DNA of 29,957 nucleotides from UBA965 sp046303375 (GTDB taxonomy: Bacteria; Chloroflexota; Chloroflexia; Chloroflexales; Roseiflexaceae), in the NCBI GenBank assembly GCA_046303375.1, contig JBKCGB010000204.1:1-29957 (forward strand). Direction: 5' to 3'. Made by a program: the position numbers and the translations under genes. Every line of letters begins with the position of its first letter. The first letter of the stretch is position 1. The notes under the pieces were generated by a model. That model did no database searches and had not been told where the DNA came from. It saw only the letters and a list, made by a program, of their open reading frames with translations. Shown here in pieces: positions 15,014 through 22,909 of the stretch.

Positions 15014-16581
15014 GCAACACCAGCATATTTCTCCTTGCAACGATTGCATGCATCCCACTGCTCCTCTTGGTTCCGTGGGGGTGGCGACGCATCTGGAAGG
15101 ATGAGACTGCCAGCCATACCTCGCGCTTTATCAAAAACAGTAGCATCCCCATCTTGGCCAATCTCTTCAGCAAAGTCCTTGACCTCGGCTTTGCTGCAAT
15201 CACGTTGCGCGCCCTCGGGCCCACGGCAAGTGGCGCATGGAGTTTTGTTGCACTCATTGCAAGCATGTATTTGGTCACCATTGTCAATTGGGGGCTCAAC
15301 GATCTGGCAGTACGTGAATCAGCCGCTCATCCCACACGTGCCCCGCACCTGTTTGGTATCAGTCTGAGTATGCGTTGGGTGATGGCAGCTGTTGTCACTC
15401 CGCTGACGTTGCTTGCGTTCTGGCTCATGCGCGATATCATGCCACCACTCACCACGGGGAGTACCGTCGCATTATGGCTGCTGTTGGCACATCTATGGCC
15501 AGCAGGCACCGCAGCCGCAGCAAGTGCCTCGTTTCAGGCAGCACAACGCATGGAAATACCGGCGCTCGTCACCGTGATTGCAAGTATTACGCGAACCCTA
15601 ATCGGTGTGGCAGTAATTTGGTGGCTCAGCGACAGTGATGCCCGCATCGTCGGGATGGCTGCTGTTGCGCTTGCAACTACATGCCTCAATGCAATCGTGT
15701 TGTGGTATCTCCAGCATCGCATGTTGTTTGCGGCTCGTCCTCTATGGGACTGGCAAGAAATGCGCCAGCTGTGGGGAGCAGGCGTACCACTGTTGCTCAA
15801 CAGTTTGCTCCTCACCATATTTTTTCGCTTTGATGCGGTCATTTTGCGCAGTGTTTCTGGTGATTATGTGCTCGGCTTGTACGATGCTGCTTACAAAGTC
15901 ATCTCAATGACACAAATAATCCCACCCTATGTGGTCGGTGCGCTCTTTCCCTTGCTCGCACATCGAGCCGTGCATCAACGCGATGAACTCGCACCACTCG
16001 TGGTGCGTGCCGTCACACTACTCCAATGGCTGGCGTGGATGGGAGTCGTGCTTGTCATGATTCTTGCGGATCAGCTCATCTGGATCCTCGGTGGAGATGC
16101 GTATCTACCAGACGCCGCTTACACGTTGCGGGTGCTTATTTGGTATTTGCCATTGTCATATATTACTGGTGTTTTGCAATATGCACTTATTGCAATTCAA
16201 CAGCAAAAGACGATTACCGTGGCATTTATGATTGGCACATTCGTCAACATTTCGTGCAATATCGTGCTGATACCACACTATGGAGCACTGGCCGCAGCCA
16301 GCGTAACGGTTGTCACCGAAATCGCCTTGATGGCAGCGATATGGCCAACACTGCGCCATGCAGGGATCCGGTTGCCCTGGCGGGCCATGGGACTTGCGGG
16401 GGGGAGTACCGTGGTGGTTGTCGCATTGAGCTGGGGTGGCATACAATTCGCCGGCATACCAGTCATCGTGAGTGCGATTGGAGCTCTGTGCGTGATGCTG
16501 GGGGTAGGTGGGTACAGCGAGCGACACAACCCCCTCATACAACGTGCGTATGCCCGCATACGGGCATTGACGACACGGTAG
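15010..16581 (+). CDS. Wzx/MVF-type polysaccharide flippase
   Basis: A 523-residue integral membrane protein of the oligosaccharide flippase (MVF/MATE-like) superfamily. About 13-14 hydrophobic segments are visible; the first one (residues 4-22) is an extra N-terminal helix before the usual flippase start at NSSIPILANLFSKVLDLGFA. Such proteins move undecaprenyl-linked oligosaccharides or other lipid-linked sugars across the cytoplasmic membrane. The ATG at 15010 overlaps the previous stop. No polymerase or glycosyltransferase cluster adjoins on this strand; the GT2-SIS-ROK unit lies 4 kb away on the other strand. A small hairpin (16550-16567) lies just inside the 3' end. Confidence 0.88.
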   Translation: MSNTSIFLLATIACIPLLLLVPWGWRRIWKDETASHTSRFIKNSSIPILANLFSKVLDLGFAAITLRALGPTASGAWSFVALIASMYLVTIVNWGLNDLAVRESAAHPTRAPHLFGISLSMRWVMAAVVTPLTLLAFWLMRDIMPPLTTGSTVALWLLLAHLWPAGTAAAASASFQAAQRMEIPALVTVIASITRTLIGVAVIWWLSDSDARIVGMAAVALATTCLNAIVLWYLQHRMLFAARPLWDWQEMRQLWGAGVPLLLNSLLLTIFFRFDAVILRSVSGDYVLGLYDAAYKVISMTQIIPPYVVGALFPLLAHRAVHQRDELAPLVVRAVTLLQWLAWMGVVLVMILADQLIWILGGDAYLPDAAYTLRVLIWYLPLSYITGVLQYALIAIQQQKTITVAFMIGTFVNISCNIVLIPHYGALAAASVTVVTEIALMAAIWPTLRHAGIRLPWRAMGLAGGSTVVVVALSWGGIQFAGIPVIVSAIGALCVMLGVGGYSERHNPLIQRAYARIRALTTR

Positions 16582-16591
16582 ATGGTGTGCG

Positions 16592-16600
16592 TGCTATACT
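16592..16600 (+). promoter_or_regulatory. Extended -10 promoter of the glutamate dehydrogenase gene
   Basis: TGC-TATACT is an extended -10. No -35 lies at normal distance: a TTGACG at 16567 is 22 bases upstream of the hexamer. The expected start point near 16607 precedes the ATG at 16664 by about 57 bases. Confidence 0.5.
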
Positions 16601-16663
16601 GTAGCTGGTCTGGGAGTGTGCTTGATATTCTTTGTTACTATCACTGCTCAAGGAGGAACAGCG

Positions 16664-17917
16664 ATGGCGCCACATGTGGAGAATGCGTATGTCAATGCCC
16701 AACGGCAATTTGACATCGCCGCAGACATCCTCAATTTAGATCCCGGGTATCGCAAATTATTGCGCGTCCCACACCGTGAATTTACCGTCAATTTTCCCGT
16801 CAAAATGGATGACGGACGCATTGAAATGTTTACTGGATATCGAGTCCAGCATAATACAACCCGTGGCCCTGCCAAGGGCGGTATTCGCTATCACCCCGAT
16901 ACGGATATCGACGAAGTACGGGCGCTCGCCATGCTCATGTCGTGGAAATGTGCTGTCGTCAATATTCCTTATGGCGGTGCCAAAGGGGCTGTAGTCGTCG
17001 ACCCTGCACTCTTGTCACATGGTGAAGTCGAGCGCTTGACACGCCGCTATGCCACAGAGATTAGCTTTTTGATTGGCCCTGACGTCGATATCCCGGCGCC
17101 AGACATCGGCACCAACTCACAAATCATGGCGTGGATCATGGATACGTATTCGATGCATCGTGGGCATACTGTGCCGGCAGTCGTCACTGGCAAACCCATT
17201 CACATTGGGGGATCACATGGACGCAACGAGGCAACAGCCCGCGGCTTGGTGTATGTGTTGCGCGAGGCCTGTGAACAAGCGAATGTGAGCATTGCAGGTG
17301 CCAAAATCGTCATCCAGGGCTTCGGGAATGTGGGTGGCACATCGGCACGGTTGTTGAGCGAAATGGGTGCCAAAATCGTCGGCGTTGCTGATCGTGGCGG
17401 TGGGATTTCCAACCCCAAGGGTATCGATTTGAATACGTTGCAGGCACACTACCTCAAAACAGGCACGGTAGCAGGGGCACCTGGTGGTGATGCAGTCACC
17501 AACGAGGAATTATTGGAGTTGCCCTGCGACATCTTGATTCCAGCCGCCATCGAAAACCAGATTACCAGGCGAAATGCCGATCGCATCAAGGCACGCATCG
17601 TCGTTGAAGCAGCCAATGGACCGACCACACCTGACGCAGATACGATTTTGCACGACCGTGGCGTACTGGTTATCCCCGATATTCTGGCCAATGCGGGTGG
17701 CGTAACCGTCAGCTACTTTGAGTGGGTACAAGGGTTACAAGAATTCTTTTGGACGGAACGTGAAGTCAATGCGCAACTTGAGCGCATCATGGTCGGTGCA
17801 TTTGAGTCAGTCAACCAGATGGCACAGGCTCGGCGCACTCAACTGCGCACCGCTGCCTACCTACAAGCAGTCGATCGCACTGCAAACGCCTACTACACCC
17901 GCGGAATCTACCCATGA
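16664..17917 (+). CDS. Glu/Leu/Phe/Val dehydrogenase (glutamate dehydrogenase type)
   Basis: A 417-residue hexamer-type amino-acid dehydrogenase. Substrate residues are visible: Lys71 in GPAKGGIRYHP, Lys95 in MSWKCA, catalytic Lys107 in GGAKGAV and Asp147 in PAPDIGTNSQIMAW. The Rossmann loop QGFGNVGG follows near residue 220. Length and motifs fit NAD(P)-linked GDH of the 420-residue class, which interconverts glutamate with 2-oxoglutarate and ammonia in the cytoplasm. The nearly invariant VTGKP and GRxEATGRG regions are present as VTGKPIHIGGSHGRNEATARG. Start 16664 is chosen because of AAGGAGG at 16650-16656. The yraN start overlaps its stop. Confidence 0.95.
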   Translation: MAPHVENAYVNAQRQFDIAADILNLDPGYRKLLRVPHREFTVNFPVKMDDGRIEMFTGYRVQHNTTRGPAKGGIRYHPDTDIDEVRALAMLMSWKCAVVNIPYGGAKGAVVVDPALLSHGEVERLTRRYATEISFLIGPDVDIPAPDIGTNSQIMAWIMDTYSMHRGHTVPAVVTGKPIHIGGSHGRNEATARGLVYVLREACEQANVSIAGAKIVIQGFGNVGGTSARLLSEMGAKIVGVADRGGGISNPKGIDLNTLQAHYLKTGTVAGAPGGDAVTNEELLELPCDILIPAAIENQITRRNADRIKARIVVEAANGPTTPDADTILHDRGVLVIPDILANAGGVTVSYFEWVQGLQEFFWTEREVNAQLERIMVGAFESVNQMAQARRTQLRTAAYLQAVDRTANAYYTRGIYP

Positions 17918-18267
17918 TACTAACGCGACGCCAACAAGGGTCGCATGCAGAAGCACAGGCCGCGGCGTTCATCGAACGCCACGGCCTGTCTGTACATCAG
18001 TATAACTGGCACTGTCGCTACGGCGAAATCGACATCATCGCCAAAGATGGCAACAGCTGGGTCTTTGTCGAAGTCCGCATGCGCCGTGATGCGCACAGTG
18101 CGATTGCGTCAATCGGGCCACGCAAACGTCAACGGTTACTGCATACTGCGTTGGCGTTTTTGCAGACACAAGCCGACTATTCGAGCCATAGCAGCTGGCG
18201 CTATGATGTGGTTGTGGTCACACCACGTGGGATTACGCATATCCCGCATGCGCTAGAGATGAGCTAA
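17914..18267 (+). CDS. YraN/UPF0102 family nuclease-fold protein
   Basis: A 117-residue UPF0102 protein. It has the endonuclease-fold motif GEIDIIAKDGNSWVFVEVR (Glu38, Asp40, Glu53), which matches the GExDxIA...FVEVK/R signature of the family and of Holliday-junction-resolvase-like nucleases. The biochemical role of the family is not firmly known. It overlaps the dehydrogenase stop by 4 bases (ATGA). Its TAA stop interlocks with the TAG stop of the convergent cupin gene, leaving no room for a terminator. Confidence 0.93.
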   Translation: MILTRRQQGSHAEAQAAAFIERHGLSVHQYNWHCRYGEIDIIAKDGNSWVFVEVRMRRDAHSAIASIGPRKRQRLLHTALAFLQTQADYSSHSSWRYDVVVVTPRGITHIPHALEMS

Positions 18268-18815
18268 CCGTTGAGCGGCTCCCAGGCATGCTCAAGCACA
18301 CAATTCCACGGGAACTTGAACTCATCGGCGGCGTCATATACGTGTGACTGCAAATTGACCACGATGACTTCTGGTTGACTGAGTGCCTTCCAGCCGTGCA
18401 TGACCATGGGCGGAATCTTGATAAGTTTGGGACGTGCCGTGCCGAGTATGACCGAGTTGACATGCCCAAACGTGGGTGACCATGGGCGGATATCCACCAA
18501 AACGACTTGGAGCTTGCCACGAGTCACGGTAAATTGGTCGGTATGGGTGTTGTGCAAATGCCAGCATTTGGTAACACCAAAGTCGGTCGCACTCTGGTAG
18601 ACGTGCATGGGGACCACGAGTCCCTCATTGTCGACCCACGGGCGACTCCACAATTCGATGACATCACCACGTCCATCGAGATGGGTACGCAAATCTTTGA
18701 CGTACACACCCTCGATGGTGGCTGGACGTGACGAGGGAACCAACGTATAGTTGAGGGATTGGAGCCACTCAACGGTCACATCCGCAGCCTGCAGATGTGG
18801 ATGTGCATCAGCCAT
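18264..18815 (-). CDS. RmlC-like cupin, dTDP-sugar 3,5-epimerase-related
   Basis: A 183-residue single-domain cupin related to dTDP-4-dehydrorhamnose 3,5-epimerase. Recognisable RmlC-type elements are KCWHLHNTHTDQFTVTRGKLQVVLVDIR (quoted here only as KCWHLH, TRGKLQVVLVDIR) and IPPMVMHGW, which correspond to the RGLHxQ, GxVxDVxVDLR and IPxGFAHGF signatures. The basic pair His86/His88 could supply the catalytic base. It may epimerise or bind a nucleotide-linked sugar, but clear substrate residues of true RmlC are not all visible. Start 18815 has GAGGAG upstream on the minus strand; an ATG at 18851 has none. It ends in a 4-base overlap with yraN. Confidence 0.8.
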   Translation of the reverse strand: MADAHPHLQAADVTVEWLQSLNYTLVPSSRPATIEGVYVKDLRTHLDGRGDVIELWSRPWVDNEGLVVPMHVYQSATDFGVTKCWHLHNTHTDQFTVTRGKLQVVLVDIRPWSPTFGHVNSVILGTARPKLIKIPPMVMHGWKALSQPEVIVVNLQSHVYDAADEFKFPWNCVLEHAWEPLNG

Positions 18816-18940
18816 GAAATCCTGCTCCTCACTACGACGATTTGCATACATCGTCTTTGTATTTATATCCGTACTTCATATTATAAGCGAGAAGCGATGC
18901 TATTGCATGATAGTATCAACGATTACCAAAGGAGCACCCC

Positions 18941-19354
18941 ATGGCGACACAACTTGTCCGTGATGCAATGCATGTTGGCGTTATTTCTTGTCCCGTAGAA
19001 ACGAGCGTTGCCGATGCCATGGCACTCATCAACCGCTATCGTATCCATGCCGTGGTGATTACCGAAGGTCCTGGGCATCTGGCCGGGATTTTGTCACAGA
19101 CCGACCTACTCCGTGCCTGGAAAGACGGTGCCGCCTACGAGCAGGTCATGCTGGGTCCGGTGGTCAACATCATGACGCGTAGCGTGATTACGTGCATGCC
19201 AGACATGGAGCTTGATCGTGCCATTCGGCTGCTCAACCGCAATCACATCCACCGCTTGGTGGTCGTCGAAGAACGCAACGACGGTCGCGTGTGGCCAACC
19301 GGCATTCTGTCGATGAGCGACGTCGTCCGCCACATCGACGAACAATCCAAGTAA
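18941..19354 (+). CDS. Protein with a pair of CBS domains
   Basis: A 137-residue stand-alone CBS pair. The first CBS unit covers about residues 5-62 (VRDAMHVGVISC, then GILSQTDLLRAW) and the second about 72-134 (VVNIMTRSVITCMPD, then GILSMSDVVRHI). Bateman modules bind adenosine nucleotides such as AMP, ATP or SAM and act as energy or metabolite sensors for partner proteins. No fused catalytic domain is present, so it must act in trans. Start 18941 has AAAGGAG correctly spaced. It is divergent from the cupin gene and convergent with the dehydrogenase operon, with a shared terminator. Confidence 0.93.
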   Translation: MATQLVRDAMHVGVISCPVETSVADAMALINRYRIHAVVITEGPGHLAGILSQTDLLRAWKDGAAYEQVMLGPVVNIMTRSVITCMPDMELDRAIRLLNRNHIHRLVVVEERNDGRVWPTGILSMSDVVRHIDEQSK

Positions 19355-19364
19355 CACCAAAAAA

Positions 19365-19402
19365 CCACCCCCCACGCGCTCAGCGGAGTGCGTGGGGGGT
19401 GG
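19365..19402. terminator. Bidirectional terminator (CBS gene and 2-oxoacid dehydrogenase operon)
   Basis: A perfect 13-bp stem (19365-19377 with 19390-19402) has a 12-base loop. On the minus strand it is followed by six T (19364 to 19359), making a standard intrinsic terminator for the E2 end; on the plus strand no T-run follows. Confidence 0.88.
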
Positions 19403-19416
19403 CGTGTTGAGACACC

Positions 19417-20679
19417 TTAGATGAGCATGGCCAAGGGGTTTTCGAGCAGACGTCTGATTTCACCCACAAACTTGGCTGCTTCGGCACCATCGGTAATCCG
19501 ATGGTCGGCCGATATGGTAATAGCACACAGATTGGCAGCGATAACTTCGTCGCTGTCACCCTTGAATACGGGCACACGCCGCACTGCTCCCACTGCGAGA
19601 ATGGCGCATTGAGGAGGTGTGATGATGGCATCAAACTCGGTGACACCATACATCCCCAAGTTGCTCACCGTAAAGGTGCCACCTTGCAAGTTTTCGGCAC
19701 CCAACTTGCCATCACGGGCTAATGCGATGAGTCGCTTGGCTTCACGTGAGATACCACTGAGTGAGCGACTATCCGCATTGGTGACCACGGGGGCGACCAA
19801 ACCGGTATCGAGGGCCACTGCAATCGATACATTGACTGCTGGGTTGAGCTGAATACCCTCTTCAACAAATGATGCATTCAGATTGGGGTAGGCAGCCAGT
19901 GCCACACCACACGCCTTCACAATCATGTCGTTGATAGAGATTTGGTGCTCTTTGGCCAGGGGGGCATTGATCTGCTTACGCAATGCCAAGGCAGCCCCCA
20001 TATCAACATCCATGGTGATATAAAAATGGGGGGCTGTCTGCCAGCTCTGTGTCAGACGACGCGTAATGGTACGACGCATACTGCTGAGGGGGACCACCGT
20101 ACTGCCTGTAGCCGCAGTCGGTAACGCTGGTACTACCGGTGCCGCCACTGCCACAGGAGCACTTGGTGCGCTACTCGGGGATGCAGGGCGCCCTGCCAAG
20201 ACCGCATTGACGTCATCGCGTACCACCCGCCCTTGTGGGCCACTCCCTGCGATAGTCGCCAAATCGAGACCGTGTTCGCGGGCCATCCGCTTGGCAATGG
20301 GCGATGCCTTGACGGCACCACCCGTCGTGCCCGCACTAAGTGCGGACACGACGGGTGCCACTGGTGCGGGGGATGCAACCGGGGCTGATGTGGGCGCAGC
20401 CGGTGCTGCGCCGGGTGCGGCCGCTGGTGTTGCAGTGGCTGCGCCTGCAGTGTCGGTACGCGCAATCACCCCACCAACGGGAGCACGGGAACCCTCAGGG
20501 GTGACAATCTCAGTAATTGTGCCACTTACGAATGATTCAATTTCGATGGTGACCTTGTCTGTCTCGATTTCAGCAACGGCTTCGCCTTTGTTGACATGAT
20601 CGCCAACTTTTTTGATCCAGCGCACGATGGTGCCTTCGGTCATATCAAAGCCCATCTTTGGCATCGTAATATCAGCCAT
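19417..20679 (-). CDS. 2-oxoacid dehydrogenase E2 (dihydrolipoamide acyltransferase)
   Basis: A 420-residue E2. Domains in order: one lipoyl domain (1-80) with the lipoylated Lys42 in ETDKVTI; an Ala/Pro/Thr-rich swinging linker; a peripheral-subunit-binding domain (KASPIAKRMAREHGLD...GRVVRDDV, about 128-165); a second linker; and the acyltransferase core ending in the catalytic HRITDG (His393, Asp397). It transfers acyl groups from E1 to CoA. Start 20679 is chosen because GGAAGG lies 6-7 bases upstream; the ATG at 20685 would abut it. It is third in the E1alpha-E1beta-E2 operon, 24 bases after E1beta. Pyruvate is the likeliest substrate but branched-chain or acetoin type is possible. Confidence 0.93.
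   Translation of the reverse strand: MADITMPKMGFDMTEGTIVRWIKKVGDHVNKGEAVAEIETDKVTIEIESFVSGTITEIVTPEGSRAPVGGVIARTDTAGAATATPAAAPGAAPAAPTSAPVASPAPVAPVVSALSAGTTGGAVKASPIAKRMAREHGLDLATIAGSGPQGRVVRDDVNAVLAGRPASPSSAPSAPVAVAAPVVPALPTAATGSTVVPLSSMRRTITRRLTQSWQTAPHFYITMDVDMGAALALRKQINAPLAKEHQISINDMIVKACGVALAAYPNLNASFVEEGIQLNPAVNVSIAVALDTGLVAPVVTNADSRSLSGISREAKRLIALARDGKLGAENLQGGTFTVSNLGMYGVTEFDAIITPPQCAILAVGAVRRVPVFKGDSDEVIAANLCAITISADHRITDGAEAAKFVGEIRRLLENPLAMLI
20319..20357. repeat. 39-nt near-perfect palindrome in the E2 linker region
   Basis: Arms of 11 bp (20319-20329 with 20347-20357) and 7 bp (20331-20337 with 20339-20345) are separated by one C-A mismatch and a single central base. It lies in the part of the E2 gene that encodes the flexible linker before the subunit-binding domain, and keeps the frame. 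Confidence 0.75.
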
Positions 20680-20703
20680 GATCATTCCTTCCAGTCGTCG
20701 CAG

Positions 20704-21678
20704 TTAGCTGCGATGCAAGACTTTTCTGATAGCCGCGACAATACGATCGGTCGTTACCACCACCTGTTGCTCAAGATTCTTGGCATAGGGCATAGGTACT
20801 TCGCGGAAGTTGACACGCTGAATGGGGGCATCGAGATAATCAAAACCGTGCTCATAGAGGCGCGTGGCGATTTCAGCCGATGTACCGTATGACTGCCAGT
20901 CTTCGGTGACAACAACTGCACGATTCGTCTTCTTGAAGCTTTCGAGTGCCACACTCATATCGAGGGGGCGCAACGTACGCAAGTCGACGATTTCGACTTC
21001 GATGCCTTCTTGGGCCAAGATATCGGCCGCTTGATGCGCCAAATGAACCATGCGTGAATAGGTGACAACCGTGATATGACGCCCCTCGCGTGAAAGTACC
21101 GACTTCCCAATCGGTACCACATAGTCACCATCTGGCACTTCACCTTTGACTCCATACATCAAGGTATGCTCGATAAAGATGACTGGGTCAGGATCAGCCA
21201 TTGAGGCACGAAACAGGCCGAGCATATCTGCAGGGGTGGCTGGTGCGACCACTTTGAGGCCAGGAATATGCGCAAACATGGCATCAAACGTCTGTGAATG
21301 GGTCGCTGACAGTTGTGTCCAACCATTGGTCGTACGCATGACCAACGGCACCGAAAACTTACCACCAAACATGCTGTAGATTTTGGCAGCGTGATTGATA
21401 ATCATGTCAAATGCCAATAACGAGAAATTGACAGACATGATTTCGGCGATGGGGCGCATCCCCGCCATTGCGGCGCCGATGGCAACACCCAAAATACCGG
21501 CTTCGGCGATGGGTGCATCACGGATGCGTTCAGGGCCATACTTTTCGAGGAAGCCAGCAGTGACACCATAGGTGCTCCCATAGTGACCGATATCTTCACC
21601 GATGATAAAGGCGCGCTCATCAGCCATCGATTCGTGGAGCGCCTTTTGGAGCGCTTCGCGGACAGTCATTACAGCCAT
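20704..21678 (-). CDS. 2-oxoacid dehydrogenase E1 beta subunit
   Basis: A 324-residue E1beta, standard length. GEDIGHYGSTYGVTAGF holds the conserved Glu28 that activates thiamine diphosphate. PIAEAGILGVAIGAAMAG and the C-terminal transketolase domain (VVVTEDWQSYGTSAEIA) are typical. It pairs with E1alpha to decarboxylate a 2-oxoacid and acylate the lipoyl group of E2. Start 21678 has AAGGAG seven bases upstream; an internal ATG three codons later is less well placed. Gaps of 46 and 24 bases to the neighbouring subunit genes indicate one transcript. Confidence 0.95.
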   Translation of the reverse strand: MAVMTVREALQKALHESMADERAFIIGEDIGHYGSTYGVTAGFLEKYGPERIRDAPIAEAGILGVAIGAAMAGMRPIAEIMSVNFSLLAFDMIINHAAKIYSMFGGKFSVPLVMRTTNGWTQLSATHSQTFDAMFAHIPGLKVVAPATPADMLGLFRASMADPDPVIFIEHTLMYGVKGEVPDGDYVVPIGKSVLSREGRHITVVTYSRMVHLAHQAADILAQEGIEVEIVDLRTLRPLDMSVALESFKKTNRAVVVTEDWQSYGTSAEIATRLYEHGFDYLDAPIQRVNFREVPMPYAKNLEQQVVVTTDRIVAAIRKVLHRS

Positions 21679-21724
21679 TGAATATCTCCTTCATTGATGC
21701 GTGGTAGCATCAAAGTTTCGTCTC

Positions 21725-22756
21725 CTAGATGATAGTTGGATCCACGGTGGGTGTCTCGAGTGGAGCCGCATAGATCCCTTGATCAGTCAGCCACTCGTTG
21801 CCCGGTACGGGACTCTCATCAGCAAAGCGTACGGATTCCTCGACTTGTTCATCGATGACCGCATCAAGGGCATCAATTGCAGCGGCAGTGTGTACACCAG
21901 CATCAATCAAACTCTGACGGAAACGCATCACGGGGTCTTGCTGGCGATGCTGCTCGACATCTTCTTTGGTGCGGTATTTTTGCGTGTCTTGTGCCGAGTG
22001 CCCACGGAAGCGATAGGTCATGGCCTCGACAAGCACCGGACCCTTGCCTGAGCGGGCAAATTCGACGGCCTCGCCGACCTGCTCACGCACTTCGAGCACG
22101 TCATTGCCATCGATGCGCATCGCCTTCATGTCAAACGCACTCGCTTTGCGATAGATTTCTGTGACTGCTGAGTGAACTTCGAGTGGCGTACCCATGGCAT
22201 AGAGATTGTTTTCACACACAAATACCACTGGTAATTTCCACAGCTGTGCAAAATTCAACGCCTCGTAGAATTCACCACCATTGGTGGCACCATCACCAAA
22301 GAAAACCATTACGACGCCATTGGTCTTTTGCATTTGGCATGCCAAACCGACCCCAATCGCCAACAACAAATGACTTCCTACAATGGCATAGCCACCCCAG
22401 AAGTTTTTGGTGACATCAGCGAAGTGCATTGAGCCACCGAGGCCACGTCCCGAGCCCGTGTCACGGCCAAACAACTCGGCCATCAACGCATTGATGTCGA
22501 GCCCACGCGCGATAGCGTGCCCATGGTCACGATAATGGGTAAAAATGTGGTCCTGCGGTTGCAGGTTTGAGATTGCTCCCACACCGGTGGCTTCTTCACC
22601 AACATAGAGGTGCAAGAAACCGCCGATTTTGGAGCGGGTGTACATCTCCTGACATTTTTCTTCGAAACGACGAATCAACATCATCTGGCGATAGAGCTCG
22701 ACCAGCGGTGCATCGCCGATTTCTTTGCGTGCACGAGAAAGAGGCGTACTAGACAT
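21725..22756 (-). CDS. 2-oxoacid dehydrogenase E1 alpha subunit
   Basis: A 343-residue E1alpha. The thiamine-diphosphate motif runs from GDGATNGG (Gly154) to the ENN at 181-183, and the substrate-side elements YRDHGHAIARG and GSGRGLGGSMH are present. YRFRGHSAQD marks the phosphorylation-loop equivalent. The start at 22756 has AAGGAG four bases away and matches the usual family start (LVELYRQMMLIRRFEE). An in-frame ATG at 22819 also has a good site (TAGGAG, 7 bases) and would add 21 Ala/Ser/Arg-rich residues, so a second start is possible. It is the first dehydrogenase gene; no E3 gene follows. Confidence 0.93.
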   Translation of the reverse strand: MSSTPLSRARKEIGDAPLVELYRQMMLIRRFEEKCQEMYTRSKIGGFLHLYVGEEATGVGAISNLQPQDHIFTHYRDHGHAIARGLDINALMAELFGRDTGSGRGLGGSMHFADVTKNFWGGYAIVGSHLLLAIGVGLACQMQKTNGVVMVFFGDGATNGGEFYEALNFAQLWKLPVVFVCENNLYAMGTPLEVHSAVTEIYRKASAFDMKAMRIDGNDVLEVREQVGEAVEFARSGKGPVLVEAMTYRFRGHSAQDTQKYRTKEDVEQHRQQDPVMRFRQSLIDAGVHTAAAIDALDAVIDEQVEESVRFADESPVPGNEWLTDQGIYAAPLETPTVDPTII

Positions 22757-22839
22757 GGTACTCCTTAGCGAACTAGTGGCAGAGGCTCCTGCAGATGTGG
22801 CGCCACGGCGCTTTTGCATGGCGGGTCTCCTACAAACAT

Positions 22840-22856
22840 CGCTGTATTCCACAGCG
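22840..22856 (-). promoter_or_regulatory. Inverted repeat upstream of the dehydrogenase operon
   Basis: CGCTGT (22840-22845) and ACAGCG (22851-22856) flank five bases, 84 bases upstream of the E1alpha start at 22756. It could be an operator or a leader hairpin. I found no convincing promoter in this 153-base gap, so transcription may come from the gene upstream. Confidence 0.35.
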
Positions 22857-22909
22857 TCACCAATACCCATCACTCATCACTATATCGAGCAAAACGACAA
22901 CGCTGGCGT

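Noticed and set aside
16550..16567. Terminator at the end of the flippase gene
   Set aside because: The ATGCCCG/CGGGCAT stem lies inside the coding region and is followed by no T-run.
18880..18916. Divergent promoters between the cupin and CBS genes
   Set aside because: A minus-strand TATAAT (18885 to 18880) and a plus-strand TGA-TAGTAT (18908-18916) exist, but neither has a -35 or enough match for a confident call.
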